Below are positions 16,675 to 25,420 of a DNA stretch of 64,000 bases, piece by piece (position 1 is the first letter of the stretch; each line of letters opens with the position of its first letter). Under the pieces are notes generated by a model, which had not been told where the DNA came from, did no database searches, and saw only the letters and a list, made by a program, of their open reading frames with translations. The DNA is from Mariniflexile fucanivorans (GTDB lineage Bacteria; Bacteroidota; Bacteroidia; Flavobacteriales; Flavobacteriaceae): contig NZ_SLUP01000010.1 in NCBI RefSeq assembly GCF_004341235.1, forward strand, positions 1 through 64,000, in the 5' to 3' direction. The position numbers and the translations under genes are program-made.

Positions 16675-17682
16675 ATGAAAAAAGTAAATGGGTATGCAGC
16701 CAAAGAAGCTGGTGCAACACTAGAAAAATTTCAATATGATTTACCAGAGATAGGTACAGAAGAAATTGATATTAAGGTAGATTATTGTGGTATTTGTCAT
16801 TCCGATTTAAGTATGATTAATAACGATTGGGGCATGAGTCAATTTCCATTAGTACCAGGGCATGAAATTGTTGGCGAAGTTGCTGCTTTAGGAAAAGATG
16901 TTAAAGGTTTGAAAATTGGCGACAAAGTAGGCATGGGGTGGAGTTCTGGTGCTTGTATGCACTGCAACCAATGTTTGGATGGAAAACAGCATTTATGCGG
17001 AAGTTCAGAATCGACCATTGTTGGACGCCATGGTGGTTTTGCCGATTTTGTTAGAGGGCATTGGTCCTGGGTAATTCCGTTGCCAAAAGATTTGGATATG
17101 GCAAAAGCAGGTCCGTTATTTTGTGGTGGCATCACCGTATTCAATCCCATTGTATTATCTGGCGTTAAACCAACCGATAAAGTAGGGGTTATAGGTGTTG
17201 GCGGTTTAGGGCATATGGCTATTAAGTTTTTAAAAGCTTGGGGTTGCGAAGTGACGGCTTTTAGCTCAAACCCAAATAAAAAAGAAGAGATTTTAAAAAT
17301 GGGAGCACACCATGTGGTCGATTCCACAAAACCTGAAGTTTTAGAAGGTATTGCTGGCACATTAGATTTTATTTTGAACACCACCAATGTAACACTCGAT
17401 TGGAATTCTTATTTAACTACATTGGCACCACAAGGTAAACTACACACTGTTGGTGCGGTTTTAGAGCCGATGGCTATTCCAGCGTTTAGTTTAATTATGG
17501 GTGAAAAATCGGTTGGAGGAAGTCCTATAGGAAGTATTGCATTAACCAAAAAAATGTTGGAATTTTGCGTTAGGCATAACATCTATCCAACGGTTGAAGA
17601 ATTTAAAATGGAAGAAGTTAATAAAGCCATAAAGCATTTGGAAGATGGCAAAGCACGATTTAGAATTGTGCTAAAAGCTTAA
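16675..17682 (+). CDS. Zinc-dependent NAD(P) alcohol dehydrogenase (YahK/CAD-like)
   Basis: The 335-residue medium-chain dehydrogenase has the catalytic zinc ligands Cys38 and His63-Glu64, the structural zinc site Cys94, Cys97, Cys100, Cys108, and a Rossmann loop VIGVGGLGHMA. It resembles cinnamyl-alcohol dehydrogenase and YahK, which reduce a range of aldehydes with NADPH. It is divergent from the FAH gene. A possible -7 box (TATCTTTA) lies about 30 bp before the start. Confidence 0.9.
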   Translation: MKKVNGYAAKEAGATLEKFQYDLPEIGTEEIDIKVDYCGICHSDLSMINNDWGMSQFPLVPGHEIVGEVAALGKDVKGLKIGDKVGMGWSSGACMHCNQCLDGKQHLCGSSESTIVGRHGGFADFVRGHWSWVIPLPKDLDMAKAGPLFCGGITVFNPIVLSGVKPTDKVGVIGVGGLGHMAIKFLKAWGCEVTAFSSNPNKKEEILKMGAHHVVDSTKPEVLEGIAGTLDFILNTTNVTLDWNSYLTTLAPQGKLHTVGAVLEPMAIPAFSLIMGEKSVGGSPIGSIALTKKMLEFCVRHNIYPTVEEFKMEEVNKAIKHLEDGKARFRIVLKA

Positions 17683-17707
17683 TATTGTTTAATTAAATTT
17701 ATTTATT

Positions 17708-17812
17708 ATGGCAAAATCACAAGACGCTAAGAAAACGGTTAAAAAAGAGCCACTTTTAACCCCAAAAGAAAAGAAAGCTGCAAAACTTGCTAAAAAAGCA
17801 AAACGCGATTAA
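17708..17812 (+). CDS. 34-residue Lys-rich protein
   Basis: ATG to TAA gives MAKSQDAKKTVKKEP and then a Lys/Ala-rich tail, with 13 lysines in 34 residues. It lies 25 bp after the dehydrogenase gene and is followed at once by a clear terminator, so it is the last gene of that transcript. Its function is unknown; the high charge suggests nucleic acid or ribosome binding (inference). Confidence 0.55.
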   Translation: MAKSQDAKKTVKKEPLLTPKEKKAAKLAKKAKRD

Positions 17813-17836
17813 AGGCTAATAACGTTTAACACATTT

Positions 17837-17866
17837 AAAACCACTTTTTTAAAAGTGGTTTTTTAT
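17837..17866 (+). terminator. Rho-independent terminator
   Basis: AAAACCACTTTT and AAAAGTGGTTTT form a 12-bp stem with a two-base centre, followed by a T run. It closes the dehydrogenase/34-residue transcript. Confidence 0.8.
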
Positions 17867-17940
17867 TTAAATTTATTTGTACAATACACCATTTAGAATG
17901 GTTATTTTTACTATACATTTTTATTACAAGAATTCTTAAA

Positions 17941-19713
17941 ATGCGACACCTAAAAGAAACTTCAAAAAACACCGATAAAACAAAATCTAAAGTAACAATG
18001 GCCCAGGCTTTTAAAACCATAATTTGGCCCAGGCGTAATTTGGTTTTTATTGGGTTGATTTTAATAGTGATTAAAAGTATCTCCGGTTTAATTTTACCTT
18101 GGCAAAGTAAAGTGTTGCTAGATGAGGTGATACCAAATAAAGATTATACGCAACTTTACACCCTAATAGCCATTGTTTTAACAGCTATTTTAGTGCAAGC
18201 CGTTACCTCTTTTTTACTAACTCGCATTTTAAGTGTACAAGCACAGTTTTTAATTAGCGAATTGCGCGCACAGGTTCAAAAAAAGGTACTTTCATTACCT
18301 ATTAGTTTTTTTGATAACACTAAATCGGGTGCTTTGGTATCGCGTATTATGAGTGATGTTGAAGGTGTACGAAACTTAATTGGTACTGGTTTGGTGCAAT
18401 TGGTTGGTGGTAGTTTTACGGCTATTGTGTCGTTGGTTATTTTAATAAAATTAAATCCGTGGATGACGCTTTTTGTGTTCGTACCATTATCCGTTTTCGG
18501 ATACATTGCGCTTCGTGCCTTTAAATACATTCGTCCTATTTTTAGAACCAGAGGAAAAATTAATGCTGAGGTTACAGGGCGTTTAACCGAAACTTTAGCC
18601 GGTGTTCGCGTCATTAAAGCTTTTAATGCGGAAGAGCAAGAACAAATTGTATTTGAAAAAGGCGTTGATAAACTATATCAAAACGTAAAAAAAAGTTTGA
18701 CGGCAACTGCATTTATGACGAGTTCCTCCACTTTTTTAATAGGTGTTGCAACTACTGGTATTATGGGAATGGGAGGTTATTATATGATTATTGGTGAAAT
18801 GACCACGGGCGATTTTCTATTCTTCACCCTAATTCTTGGTTTTATGATTGCGCCTATTGTGCAAATGAGTAATATAGGTAGTCAACTTACTGAAGCTTTA
18901 GCAGGTTTAGACAGAACCGAAGAACTCATGAATATGACAGCCGAAGAAGATAATGCACAGCGCACCATTCACTTAAAAGATTTAAAAGGAGAGATTACCT
19001 TTAAGGACGTGTCTTTTTCTTATGATGAAGGCAAAGAAGTATTGCACAACATCAATTTCACGGTTCCTGCAGGTACTGTTACGGCGTTAGTAGGAAGTTC
19101 GGGTTCAGGAAAATCTACTATGGCAGGGTTATCAGCCACGTTCTTAACTCCTAAATCGGGCATGGTGACTATTGATAACCAAGATTTATCGAAAGTGAAG
19201 TTAAGCACCTATCGAAAATATTTAGGCGTGGTTTTGCAAGATGAATTTTTGTTTGAAGGCACCATTCGTGAAAATATTATGTTTCCACGACCAGATGCTA
19301 GCGAAACCGAATTACAAAACGCTGTTAAAGCCGCTTATGTTAACGAATTTACCGATCGGTTTGATGATGGTTTAGACACCTTGATAGGTGAACGTGGCGT
19401 AAAATTATCAGGTGGTCAACGCCAACGTTTAGCGATTGCACGTGCTATTCTTGCTAATCCAAAAATCATTATCTTAGATGAAGCCACTTCGAGTTTAGAT
19501 ACAGAAAGTGAAGCTTTAATTCAGAAAAGTTTATCAGAATTAATAAAAAACCGAACCACTATTGTGATCGCCCACCGCTTAAGTACCATTAAAAAAGCAG
19601 ATCAAATTTTAGTGATTGAAGTTGGAAATATTGTAGAACGTGGCACCCATCAAGAATTGATTGCTTTAGAAGGTAGATATTACGATTTATATACGTATCA
19701 AGCAAAAATTTAA
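17941..19713 (+). CDS. ABC exporter, fused membrane and ATPase domains (MsbA/MDR-like)
   Basis: The 590-residue half-transporter has six membrane helices in about residues 25-310 and an ATPase domain from about 345. Walker A is GSSGSGKST (385-393), the signature LSGGQ is at 489-493 and Walker B ILDEA has the catalytic Glu514. It works as a homodimer in the inner membrane. The substrate could be a lipid or a drug. The neighbours (a DinB-like gene 11 bp downstream) do not decide it. Confidence 0.9.
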   Translation: MRHLKETSKNTDKTKSKVTMAQAFKTIIWPRRNLVFIGLILIVIKSISGLILPWQSKVLLDEVIPNKDYTQLYTLIAIVLTAILVQAVTSFLLTRILSVQAQFLISELRAQVQKKVLSLPISFFDNTKSGALVSRIMSDVEGVRNLIGTGLVQLVGGSFTAIVSLVILIKLNPWMTLFVFVPLSVFGYIALRAFKYIRPIFRTRGKINAEVTGRLTETLAGVRVIKAFNAEEQEQIVFEKGVDKLYQNVKKSLTATAFMTSSSTFLIGVATTGIMGMGGYYMIIGEMTTGDFLFFTLILGFMIAPIVQMSNIGSQLTEALAGLDRTEELMNMTAEEDNAQRTIHLKDLKGEITFKDVSFSYDEGKEVLHNINFTVPAGTVTALVGSSGSGKSTMAGLSATFLTPKSGMVTIDNQDLSKVKLSTYRKYLGVVLQDEFLFEGTIRENIMFPRPDASETELQNAVKAAYVNEFTDRFDDGLDTLIGERGVKLSGGQRQRLAIARAILANPKIIILDEATSSLDTESEALIQKSLSELIKNRTTIVIAHRLSTIKKADQILVIEVGNIVERGTHQELIALEGRYYDLYTYQAKI

Positions 19714-19724
19714 AAAAGGTTATT

Positions 19725-20243
19725 ATGAAAATTTCAGATATACAGCCAACCGAACATCATTCGTTTTATGGTAATTACTTGGCATTAGTGCCAAAAGATA
19801 TAGAGTTAATAGATGGCTTTAAGAAAAGCTCTGAAGCGATTATTGATTTTTTTGAAAACATTCCTGCGGTCAAGTTGAATTATGCCTATGCAGATAAAAA
19901 GTGGTGTGTTAAAGAAGTGTTTCAACATTTAATTGATACCGAACGTGTTTTTCAATACCGTTGTTTTTGTATTGCCAGACATGATAAAACATCGCTACCA
20001 GGCTTTGAGGAAAACGATTATATAGAACCTTCACAAGCTAAAAATAAAAGTATAGAATCCCTTTTGGAAGAGTTTAAAGCGGTGCGACACAGTTTTATAC
20101 TTTTGCTAAAGTCTTTAAATGATGAAGATTTAGAATGTATTGGTAATGCCAATGAAAACCCAATGTCTGCAAGAGCAGCAGCGTTTGTAATTTTAGGACA
20201 TTACACGTGGCATATTAATATTATAAAAGAACGCTATTTATAG
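19725..20243 (+). CDS. DinB/YfiT family metal-binding protein
   Basis: A 172-residue four-helix-bundle protein with the His pattern of the DinB superfamily: FQHLIDTERVF near residue 70 and GHYTWHINIIKERY at the C-terminus. Members bind a divalent metal, and many are thiol (often bacillithiol) transferases or hydrolases. Since bshA is encoded in this window, a bacillithiol-linked role is plausible but unproven. It starts 11 bp after the ABC exporter gene. Confidence 0.85.
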   Translation: MKISDIQPTEHHSFYGNYLALVPKDIELIDGFKKSSEAIIDFFENIPAVKLNYAYADKKWCVKEVFQHLIDTERVFQYRCFCIARHDKTSLPGFEENDYIEPSQAKNKSIESLLEEFKAVRHSFILLLKSLNDEDLECIGNANENPMSARAAAFVILGHYTWHINIIKERYL

Positions 20244-20285
20244 TAAGTTGGCGTTGAAATGATTCGGGTAATTATATTGTCTTGT

Positions 20286-20309
20286 AATGATTTTTTTTTC
20301 TAAATCATT
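20286..20309. terminator. Short hairpin between convergent genes
   Basis: AATGATTT and AAATCATT pair across a T-rich loop, between the stops of the DinB gene and the MFS gene. It probably serves both directions. Confidence 0.5.
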
Positions 20310-20316
20310 AAATAAC

Positions 20317-21525
20317 CTAAGCTAAGCTTATCACTTGGTTTTGTTTTTTCAACCGAAGAAACACCAGCAATGATAATACACCAAAAATAGAAAAACCAAT
20401 AAACAGCGGTAATACAGATGTTTTAACAAAACTTCCTATAAAATTGGCAATAGGAACTGCCATAACGGTAGATATAAATCCGTTTAGTGCTGCACCAATA
20501 CCTGCAATATGTCCTAAGGGTTGCATAGCCAAGGCTCTTAAATTTCCAAATAAAAAGCCAACAGAAAAAAATTGAAGAGCAAAAAAACCAATTAAAACGT
20601 AAATACTTGGGTTGTTTCCAGACCAAAACAAAACCACATATAGCAACGAAACCAAACAATAGCCAATAGTTGCTAAATACCCAAGGCGCAACATACCAAA
20701 TTTAACAACTAAGGTGCTGTTTAAATACGTAGCAAGACCAATAGAGATTGACAAACTTGCAAATATGTATGGAAACATATCTGCTAAATTATATTGCGTT
20801 TCAAAAATTTGTTGCGATGTACTTAAATACACCATAAACGAACCTGTTATAAAACCAGAAATTAATGTATATGCAATAGCTTCAGGATATTTAAAAAATT
20901 CTTTAGCACCATTTACAAATAGATTTGGCGTCAACTTTATACGTTTCTTTTTTGGTAGTGTTTCTGGTTGGCGTTTCCAAAACCAATACATTATTAAAAC
21001 ACCAAAACCAAGATTGAAATAAAAAATAGCTTTCCAACTAAAGAAGTAAAGTAAAAAAGTGCCTAATGTTGGTGCAATTACGGGTACCATTATAAAAAAC
21101 ATGACCACAATAGAGGTTATTTTAGCCATATAATTACCGCTATACGAATCGCGAATCATTGAAATGGTTAAACTCCTAGGTGCAGCTAAACCAATACCTT
21201 GCAGTATGCGCCCAATAACCATTACCTCAAAACTTTTGGTGTTTACACATACAATACTAGCCAAAATGAATACTATAAATCCAAAAAACACCACAGGTTT
21301 TCTTCCCAAACTGTCTGATATGGGGCCAAATACTAATTGCCCAAAGCCAATGCCCAAAAAAATCATGGTTATAAGTAATTGGTTGTCGCTTGGGTTTTTA
21401 ATACGTAGTGTGGTACCAATATCTGGTAATGCAGGCAAAAGCGCATCTATTGATAAGGCTACAATAGACATTAATGAAGCCATTAAAGCCACAAATTCAA
21501 ATTTGAAGGTCTCTGTTTTTTGCAT
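20317..21525 (-). CDS. MFS drug efflux transporter, Bcr/CflA type
   Basis: A 402-residue protein with 12 predicted membrane helices. The loop between helices 2 and 3 reads GPISDSLGRKPVVFFG, the classic MFS signature, and RILQGIGLAAPRSLTISMIRD is typical of the Bcr/CflA drug-resistance branch. It should export small toxic compounds by proton antiport. It is divergent from a Crp-like regulator gene with about 94 bp between them, so that regulator may control it. Confidence 0.88.
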   Translation of the reverse strand: MQKTETFKFEFVALMASLMSIVALSIDALLPALPDIGTTLRIKNPSDNQLLITMIFLGIGFGQLVFGPISDSLGRKPVVFFGFIVFILASIVCVNTKSFEVMVIGRILQGIGLAAPRSLTISMIRDSYSGNYMAKITSIVVMFFIMVPVIAPTLGTFLLYFFSWKAIFYFNLGFGVLIMYWFWKRQPETLPKKKRIKLTPNLFVNGAKEFFKYPEAIAYTLISGFITGSFMVYLSTSQQIFETQYNLADMFPYIFASLSISIGLATYLNSTLVVKFGMLRLGYLATIGYCLVSLLYVVLFWSGNNPSIYVLIGFFALQFFSVGFLFGNLRALAMQPLGHIAGIGAALNGFISTVMAVPIANFIGSFVKTSVLPLFIGFSIFGVLSLLVFLRLKKQNQVISLA

Positions 21526-21619
21526 GCTGCAAAAATACCCTTATTAAATAAGTTAAAAGTTAATTTAGATTAATAAACCATTCATATATTGTTAAATTTG
21601 TAATCAAACCTATTTAAAG

Positions 21620-22204
21620 ATGACAATTGAGCCACTTTTAAAATATATGAGTAATTACATAGATTTAACCTCTGATGAGGTTGTTTTTCTGGAATCTAAA
21701 ATTACCGTTAGAAAATATTTAAAAGGACAATACATTGTGCAACAGGGTGATATATGTAAGTTTTCGTGCTTCGTACTATCAGGTTGTACCAAAACATTTT
21801 ATATGGATGGAGAAGGGCAAGAGCATATTCTTATGTTTTCTATAGAAGATTGGTGGACTTCGGATATGGGTAGCTTCATTACCCAAACTCCCGCCGATTT
21901 TAATATTCAATGTTTAGAAAATTCAGAATTAGTCATGTTTTCTTATGATATTATTGAAGATTTATATCGTGAAATCCCAAAGCTTGAACGTTTTTTTAGA
22001 CAAATAATAGAAAAGGCCTTTGTAGCGTCACAAAAACGTATTGTTAGAAATTTTAGTCTTTCAGCAAAAGACCAATATCTTTATTTTAGAGATCAATATC
22101 CTCTTATAGAGCAACGTATTCCTCAATATATGATCGCTTCTTACCTTGGTATTACTAAAGAATTCCTTAGTAAAATTAAAAGCCAGCTTATTTTAGAACA
22201 ATAA
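21620..22204 (+). CDS. Crp/Fnr family transcription regulator
   Basis: The 194-residue protein has an N-terminal cyclic-nucleotide-binding-like beta barrel (about 20-120) and a short C-terminal winged helix ending QYMIASYLGITKEFLSKIKSQ. This form is very common in Flavobacteriaceae and usually lacks residues for cAMP binding, so the effector is unknown. A TAAATTTG -7 box lies at 21593-21600. Divergence from the efflux gene suggests local control. Confidence 0.85.
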   Translation: MTIEPLLKYMSNYIDLTSDEVVFLESKITVRKYLKGQYIVQQGDICKFSCFVLSGCTKTFYMDGEGQEHILMFSIEDWWTSDMGSFITQTPADFNIQCLENSELVMFSYDIIEDLYREIPKLERFFRQIIEKAFVASQKRIVRNFSLSAKDQYLYFRDQYPLIEQRIPQYMIASYLGITKEFLSKIKSQLILEQ

Positions 22205-22212
22205 ATGTTAAT

Positions 22213-22239
22213 CTAGTTTAATATTATTTAATAAACTAG
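22213..22239 (+). terminator. Hairpin after the Crp-like gene
   Basis: CTAGTTTA and TAAACTAG form an 8-bp stem, followed within a few bases by a T run. It is a likely terminator. Confidence 0.5.
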
Positions 22240-22289
22240 GTCATTTTTTGTTGCGCATTTGTTTTAGATATTTGTACCAGTAATTTATT

Positions 22290-22643
22290 ATGAATACTTT
22301 AATAGAAAAAATAAGCGCAGTAAACGATTTAATCCTTCAAGGAAAAGGGTTAGAAGCTTTTGACACCTATTATCATGACGATGTAGTAATGCAAGAAAAT
22401 GATAATGAAGTATGTATAGGTAAAGAGATTTGTAAAAAGCAGAAACAAGCGTTTTACGCTTCATTAACCGAATTTAGATGTGCCAAACCATTAAAAGTAA
22501 CTATAGGTGAAAAAACCACCATGGTAGAGTGGTATTTAGATTTCACACATAAAGAATTAGGGGTTAAAAAATTTACGCAAGTGGCTGTTCAAGAATGGAA
22601 AGACGGAAAAATTATAAAAGAAAAATTTTATTACGGATCATAA
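22290..22643 (+). CDS. SnoaL-like / NTF2-fold protein
   Basis: A 117-residue protein with the cone-shaped NTF2/SnoaL pattern: an N-terminal helix pair with GKGLEAFDTYYHDDVVMQEN and strands ending VAVQEWKDGKIIKEKFYYG. Such proteins bind or isomerise small molecules, but most are uncharacterised. It lies 24 bp before the YceI gene and probably shares its transcript. Confidence 0.8.
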   Translation: MNTLIEKISAVNDLILQGKGLEAFDTYYHDDVVMQENDNEVCIGKEICKKQKQAFYASLTEFRCAKPLKVTIGEKTTMVEWYLDFTHKELGVKKFTQVAVQEWKDGKIIKEKFYYGS

Positions 22644-22667
22644 ACTAAAAACAAAACAATAAGAAAA

Positions 22668-23243
22668 ATGAAAAAAGCAATTAAAAGTTTAGCAATCGTC
22701 GCTTTAGTAGCGTTTACAACCTTCTCATTCACAAAGGCTGTTGAGAAAAAAGACATTAAAACCGATAAAAGTAAATTGGTTTGGAAAGGTTACAAAGTAA
22801 CAGGTTCTCATGAGGGTACTATCGCGATCAAATCGGGGTCTTTAAGTTTTGATAACGATAAATTAGTAGGAGGTGAGTTCGTAATTGATATGACAACGAT
22901 AAGCTCAACCGATTTAGAAGGAGAATATAAAGGAAAATTGGATAAACATTTAAAATCTGATGATTTCTTTGGTGTAGAAAACCACTCGACATCAACATTA
23001 GTATTTAGTAAAGTAACAGCTTCAGGTAAAAATTCATACAGTGTTACTGGCAATTTAACCATTAAGGGAAAAACGAACCCGATAACATTCACCGTTTCAA
23101 TATACGGAAACAAAGCAACGGCTAATTTAAAGGTGGATAGAACAAAATACGATGTACGTTATGGTTCTACTAGCTTTTTTGATGGATTGAAGGACAAAGC
23201 TATTTACGATGAATTTGATTTAGTAGCAGATTTAGAGTTTTAA
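22668..23243 (+). CDS. YceI family periplasmic lipid-binding-like protein
   Basis: A 191-residue protein with a signal peptide (about 1-24) and a lipocalin-like YceI barrel (KSKLVWKGYKVTGSHEG at its start, LTIKGKTNPITFTVS in the middle). Members bind polyisoprenoid or other hydrophobic molecules in the periplasm and are often induced by stress. It forms a two-gene unit with the SnoaL-like gene and is followed by a strong terminator. Confidence 0.9.
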   Translation: MKKAIKSLAIVALVAFTTFSFTKAVEKKDIKTDKSKLVWKGYKVTGSHEGTIAIKSGSLSFDNDKLVGGEFVIDMTTISSTDLEGEYKGKLDKHLKSDDFFGVENHSTSTLVFSKVTASGKNSYSVTGNLTIKGKTNPITFTVSIYGNKATANLKVDRTKYDVRYGSTSFFDGLKDKAIYDEFDLVADLEF

Positions 23244-23266
23244 TTACAGAGTGACTAATAGTTAGA

Positions 23267-23298
23267 AAAGAGCGTTCAAAAAAATGAACGCTCTTTTT
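23267..23298 (+). terminator. Rho-independent terminator after the YceI gene
   Basis: AAAGAGCGTTCA and TGAACGCTCTTT form a 12-bp stem with a short A loop and a T tail. Confidence 0.85.
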
Positions 23299-23388
23299 GG
23301 TATAATTAATTCATCCAAGTTTAAATTAAAATATTACATTTGATTATAGCCAACCATTCTTAAATAAGCGTGTTTAAAATATACCACT

Positions 23389-24396
23389 ATGAAAATTTTT
23401 GAATGTCCTAATTGTAAATCGCCTGTTTTTTTTGAAAACACCATTTGCGAAAACTGCAACACTTCTATAGGTTATAATCATTATTTGGATGCATTTGATA
23501 TTCCTAATAACAATCAAGATAATTTTTCAAAGTTGTGTTCTAACTTTAATTTGGGTGTTTGTAATTGGTTAGTAGATAACAATGTAAATACAGAATTTTG
23601 TTTAGCATGTAGTTTAAACAGAACAGTTCCTAACAGGTCTAACACAGATCATTTTAATAAATGGGTTAAATTAGAAACTGCCAAACATCGTTTAATTTAT
23701 CAGTTGTTAAAGCTTAAATTGCCTATTAAATCTAAATTACAAGATGAAAATGGCATTGCTTTCGATTTTTTATCAGAAAACAATAAAGAAAATGCAGTAA
23801 CTGGGCATGCAGATGGCGTAGTTACCATCATACTTACAGAAGCAGACTCCGTACAACGCGAGCAATTACGAAAGCAAATGAATGAAGCCTATCGAACACT
23901 TTTAGGGCACTTTAGGCATGAAATTGGTCATTATTACTGGGAACTTTTATTTAATGACTCTAATATAGAATCGTTCCGACAGGTATTTGGAGATGAACGA
24001 TTAGATTATAGCGAGGCTTTAGAAAAGCATTATAAAAATGGGGCTCCTAATAATTGGAATCAAAATTATATTAGTGAATACGCCACTTCACATCCTTGGG
24101 AAGATTGGGCGGAAACTTGGGCGCATTATTTACACTTAATGGATACCTTGGAAACTGCTAGTGGTTTCGGCATGTCGTTTTATCCCAATAAAGAATATGT
24201 AAAAAAACTAGTAATAGATACCTGTCCCAATCCGTATTTTACAGAAAATTTTAAAGATATTTTTGATGCCAGTATTGCTTTAACATGTGTAGCAAATAGT
24301 TTAAATAGATCGATGGGGTTACCAGATATTTACCCATTTATTGTACCCGACAAAGTGATACAAAAACTAACGTTTATTCATAATTTATTAAAATAA
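23389..24396 (+). CDS. Zinc-ribbon plus zinc metallopeptidase-like protein
   Basis: The 335-residue protein begins with a zinc ribbon (Cys6, Cys9, Cys20, Cys23), and a second Cys cluster lies at about 50-85. The main domain has HEIGH (His177, Glu178, His181), the zincin active site, followed by DERLDYSEAL and EDWAETWAHYLH, where a third ligand could lie. It matches a family of putative zinc-binding metallopeptidases (formerly DUF2248). No signal peptide is seen, so it should act in the cytoplasm. Its substrate is unknown. Confidence 0.8.
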   Translation: MKIFECPNCKSPVFFENTICENCNTSIGYNHYLDAFDIPNNNQDNFSKLCSNFNLGVCNWLVDNNVNTEFCLACSLNRTVPNRSNTDHFNKWVKLETAKHRLIYQLLKLKLPIKSKLQDENGIAFDFLSENNKENAVTGHADGVVTIILTEADSVQREQLRKQMNEAYRTLLGHFRHEIGHYYWELLFNDSNIESFRQVFGDERLDYSEALEKHYKNGAPNNWNQNYISEYATSHPWEDWAETWAHYLHLMDTLETASGFGMSFYPNKEYVKKLVIDTCPNPYFTENFKDIFDASIALTCVANSLNRSMGLPDIYPFIVPDKVIQKLTFIHNLLK

Positions 24397-24481
24397 AGTG
24401 TTTAAAATATCTTTCAAAAGCATTGGGTTTAAAACATATTTATATTCTTACTAACAATTTCTAATTGAATTTTTAAAAGGT

Positions 24482-24489
24482 TACCTTTG
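24482..24489 (+). promoter_or_regulatory. -7 box of the helicase-like gene
   Basis: TACCTTTG is a perfect match to the Bacteroidota -7 consensus TAnnTTTG. It ends 24 bp before ATG 24514 and includes the in-frame TTG at 24487, which argues against that TTG as a start codon. Confidence 0.5.
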
Positions 24490-24513
24490 TTTTTTATAAA
24501 ACGAAATTCATCA

Positions 24514-25125
24514 ATGTCATTCAAAAAAATAATAGAACCTCTTAAAGATAATTTACAACGTAACGGTATTACTAAGCCCAATCCGCTTCAAACGGAAATC
24601 CTTTCAAAAATAAGAGGAGGTAAAAGCTTGTTTGTAATTGCGCCTAAAAATGCCGGAAAAACAACAAGTATTGTAATTAGCGTTATCAACAAATTAAAAG
24701 CTGCTTTTGAAGATGCGCCCAGAGCTTTAATATTTGTAAAAGATAAAGAAGAATCTTTAAAGCTTGCTGAAATATTCAACACCTATTCCAAAGGAACCGA
24801 TTTAAGAATATATTGTGCTTACGAAGAACATAACATGGAATTACAACGCGAAGAACTGTATTTAGGAACCGATATTGTGATAGCCACTCCAAAACGTTTA
24901 AATAGAATTTTTTATTTAAATGGCATCAACTTAAACAAGTTGCAAATGTGTATTGTTGAAGATGCCGAATTTTTATTTAGAAATAGCAATTTTGCCGAGG
25001 TTACCAGAACACCCGAAAGTATAGGAAGGTGCCAATATTTGGTATTTTCTGATAATTTTGACGATCGTTTTGAGCGTTGGCAAGACAACTTTATGCATCT
25101 TGCTGAAATTATAGAATTAGAGTAA
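24514..25125 (+). CDS. Single-domain DEAD-box helicase-like protein
   Basis: From ATG 24514 the protein has 203 residues. It holds only the first RecA-like domain of a DEAD-box RNA helicase: a Q-motif-like LQTEIL, Walker A APKNAGKTT (43-51), ATPKR, and EDAE at 149-152 in place of DEAD. The second RecA domain is absent, and no sequence for it follows. ATP binding may remain, but strand separation is unlikely. It could be a regulatory or decoy protein, or a stable relic. Confidence 0.75.
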   Translation: MSFKKIIEPLKDNLQRNGITKPNPLQTEILSKIRGGKSLFVIAPKNAGKTTSIVISVINKLKAAFEDAPRALIFVKDKEESLKLAEIFNTYSKGTDLRIYCAYEEHNMELQREELYLGTDIVIATPKRLNRIFYLNGINLNKLQMCIVEDAEFLFRNSNFAEVTRTPESIGRCQYLVFSDNFDDRFERWQDNFMHLAEIIELE

Positions 25126-25420
25126 TTTTTTTAATACGTTATACTTTATTTTTTAACCAAAAAAGACTCTTATACTTTGGCAAATATTTTATTAAACCAT
25201 ACATAATCAATAAAATATGTGTATTTTGTTGAATTTCAAAACCCTAACAAGCAATATAAAAAAAACAATAAGGCACTTTCTTTTTAAAAATATTTTAGGT
25301 CTTTTAATAAGAAATTCTTAAAAAACAGTAATGATTTATATGTGTTTTTTGTTATTTTGCTTAAATAATTATTATTTAGAAGTATTTAATTAAACCAAAC
25401 TATTTTTAATAGCACTTTTT
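25126..25420. other. AT-rich intergenic stretch
   Basis: Nearly 300 bp of AT-rich sequence upstream of the TPR-LuxR regulator gene. No hairpin, repeat or short gene stands out. Confidence 0.4.

Noticed and set aside
16839-17387. 182-codon frame antisense to the alcohol dehydrogenase
   Set aside because: The plus-strand gene has all zinc and NAD motifs; the antisense product is Pro/Lys-rich without any recognisable fold.
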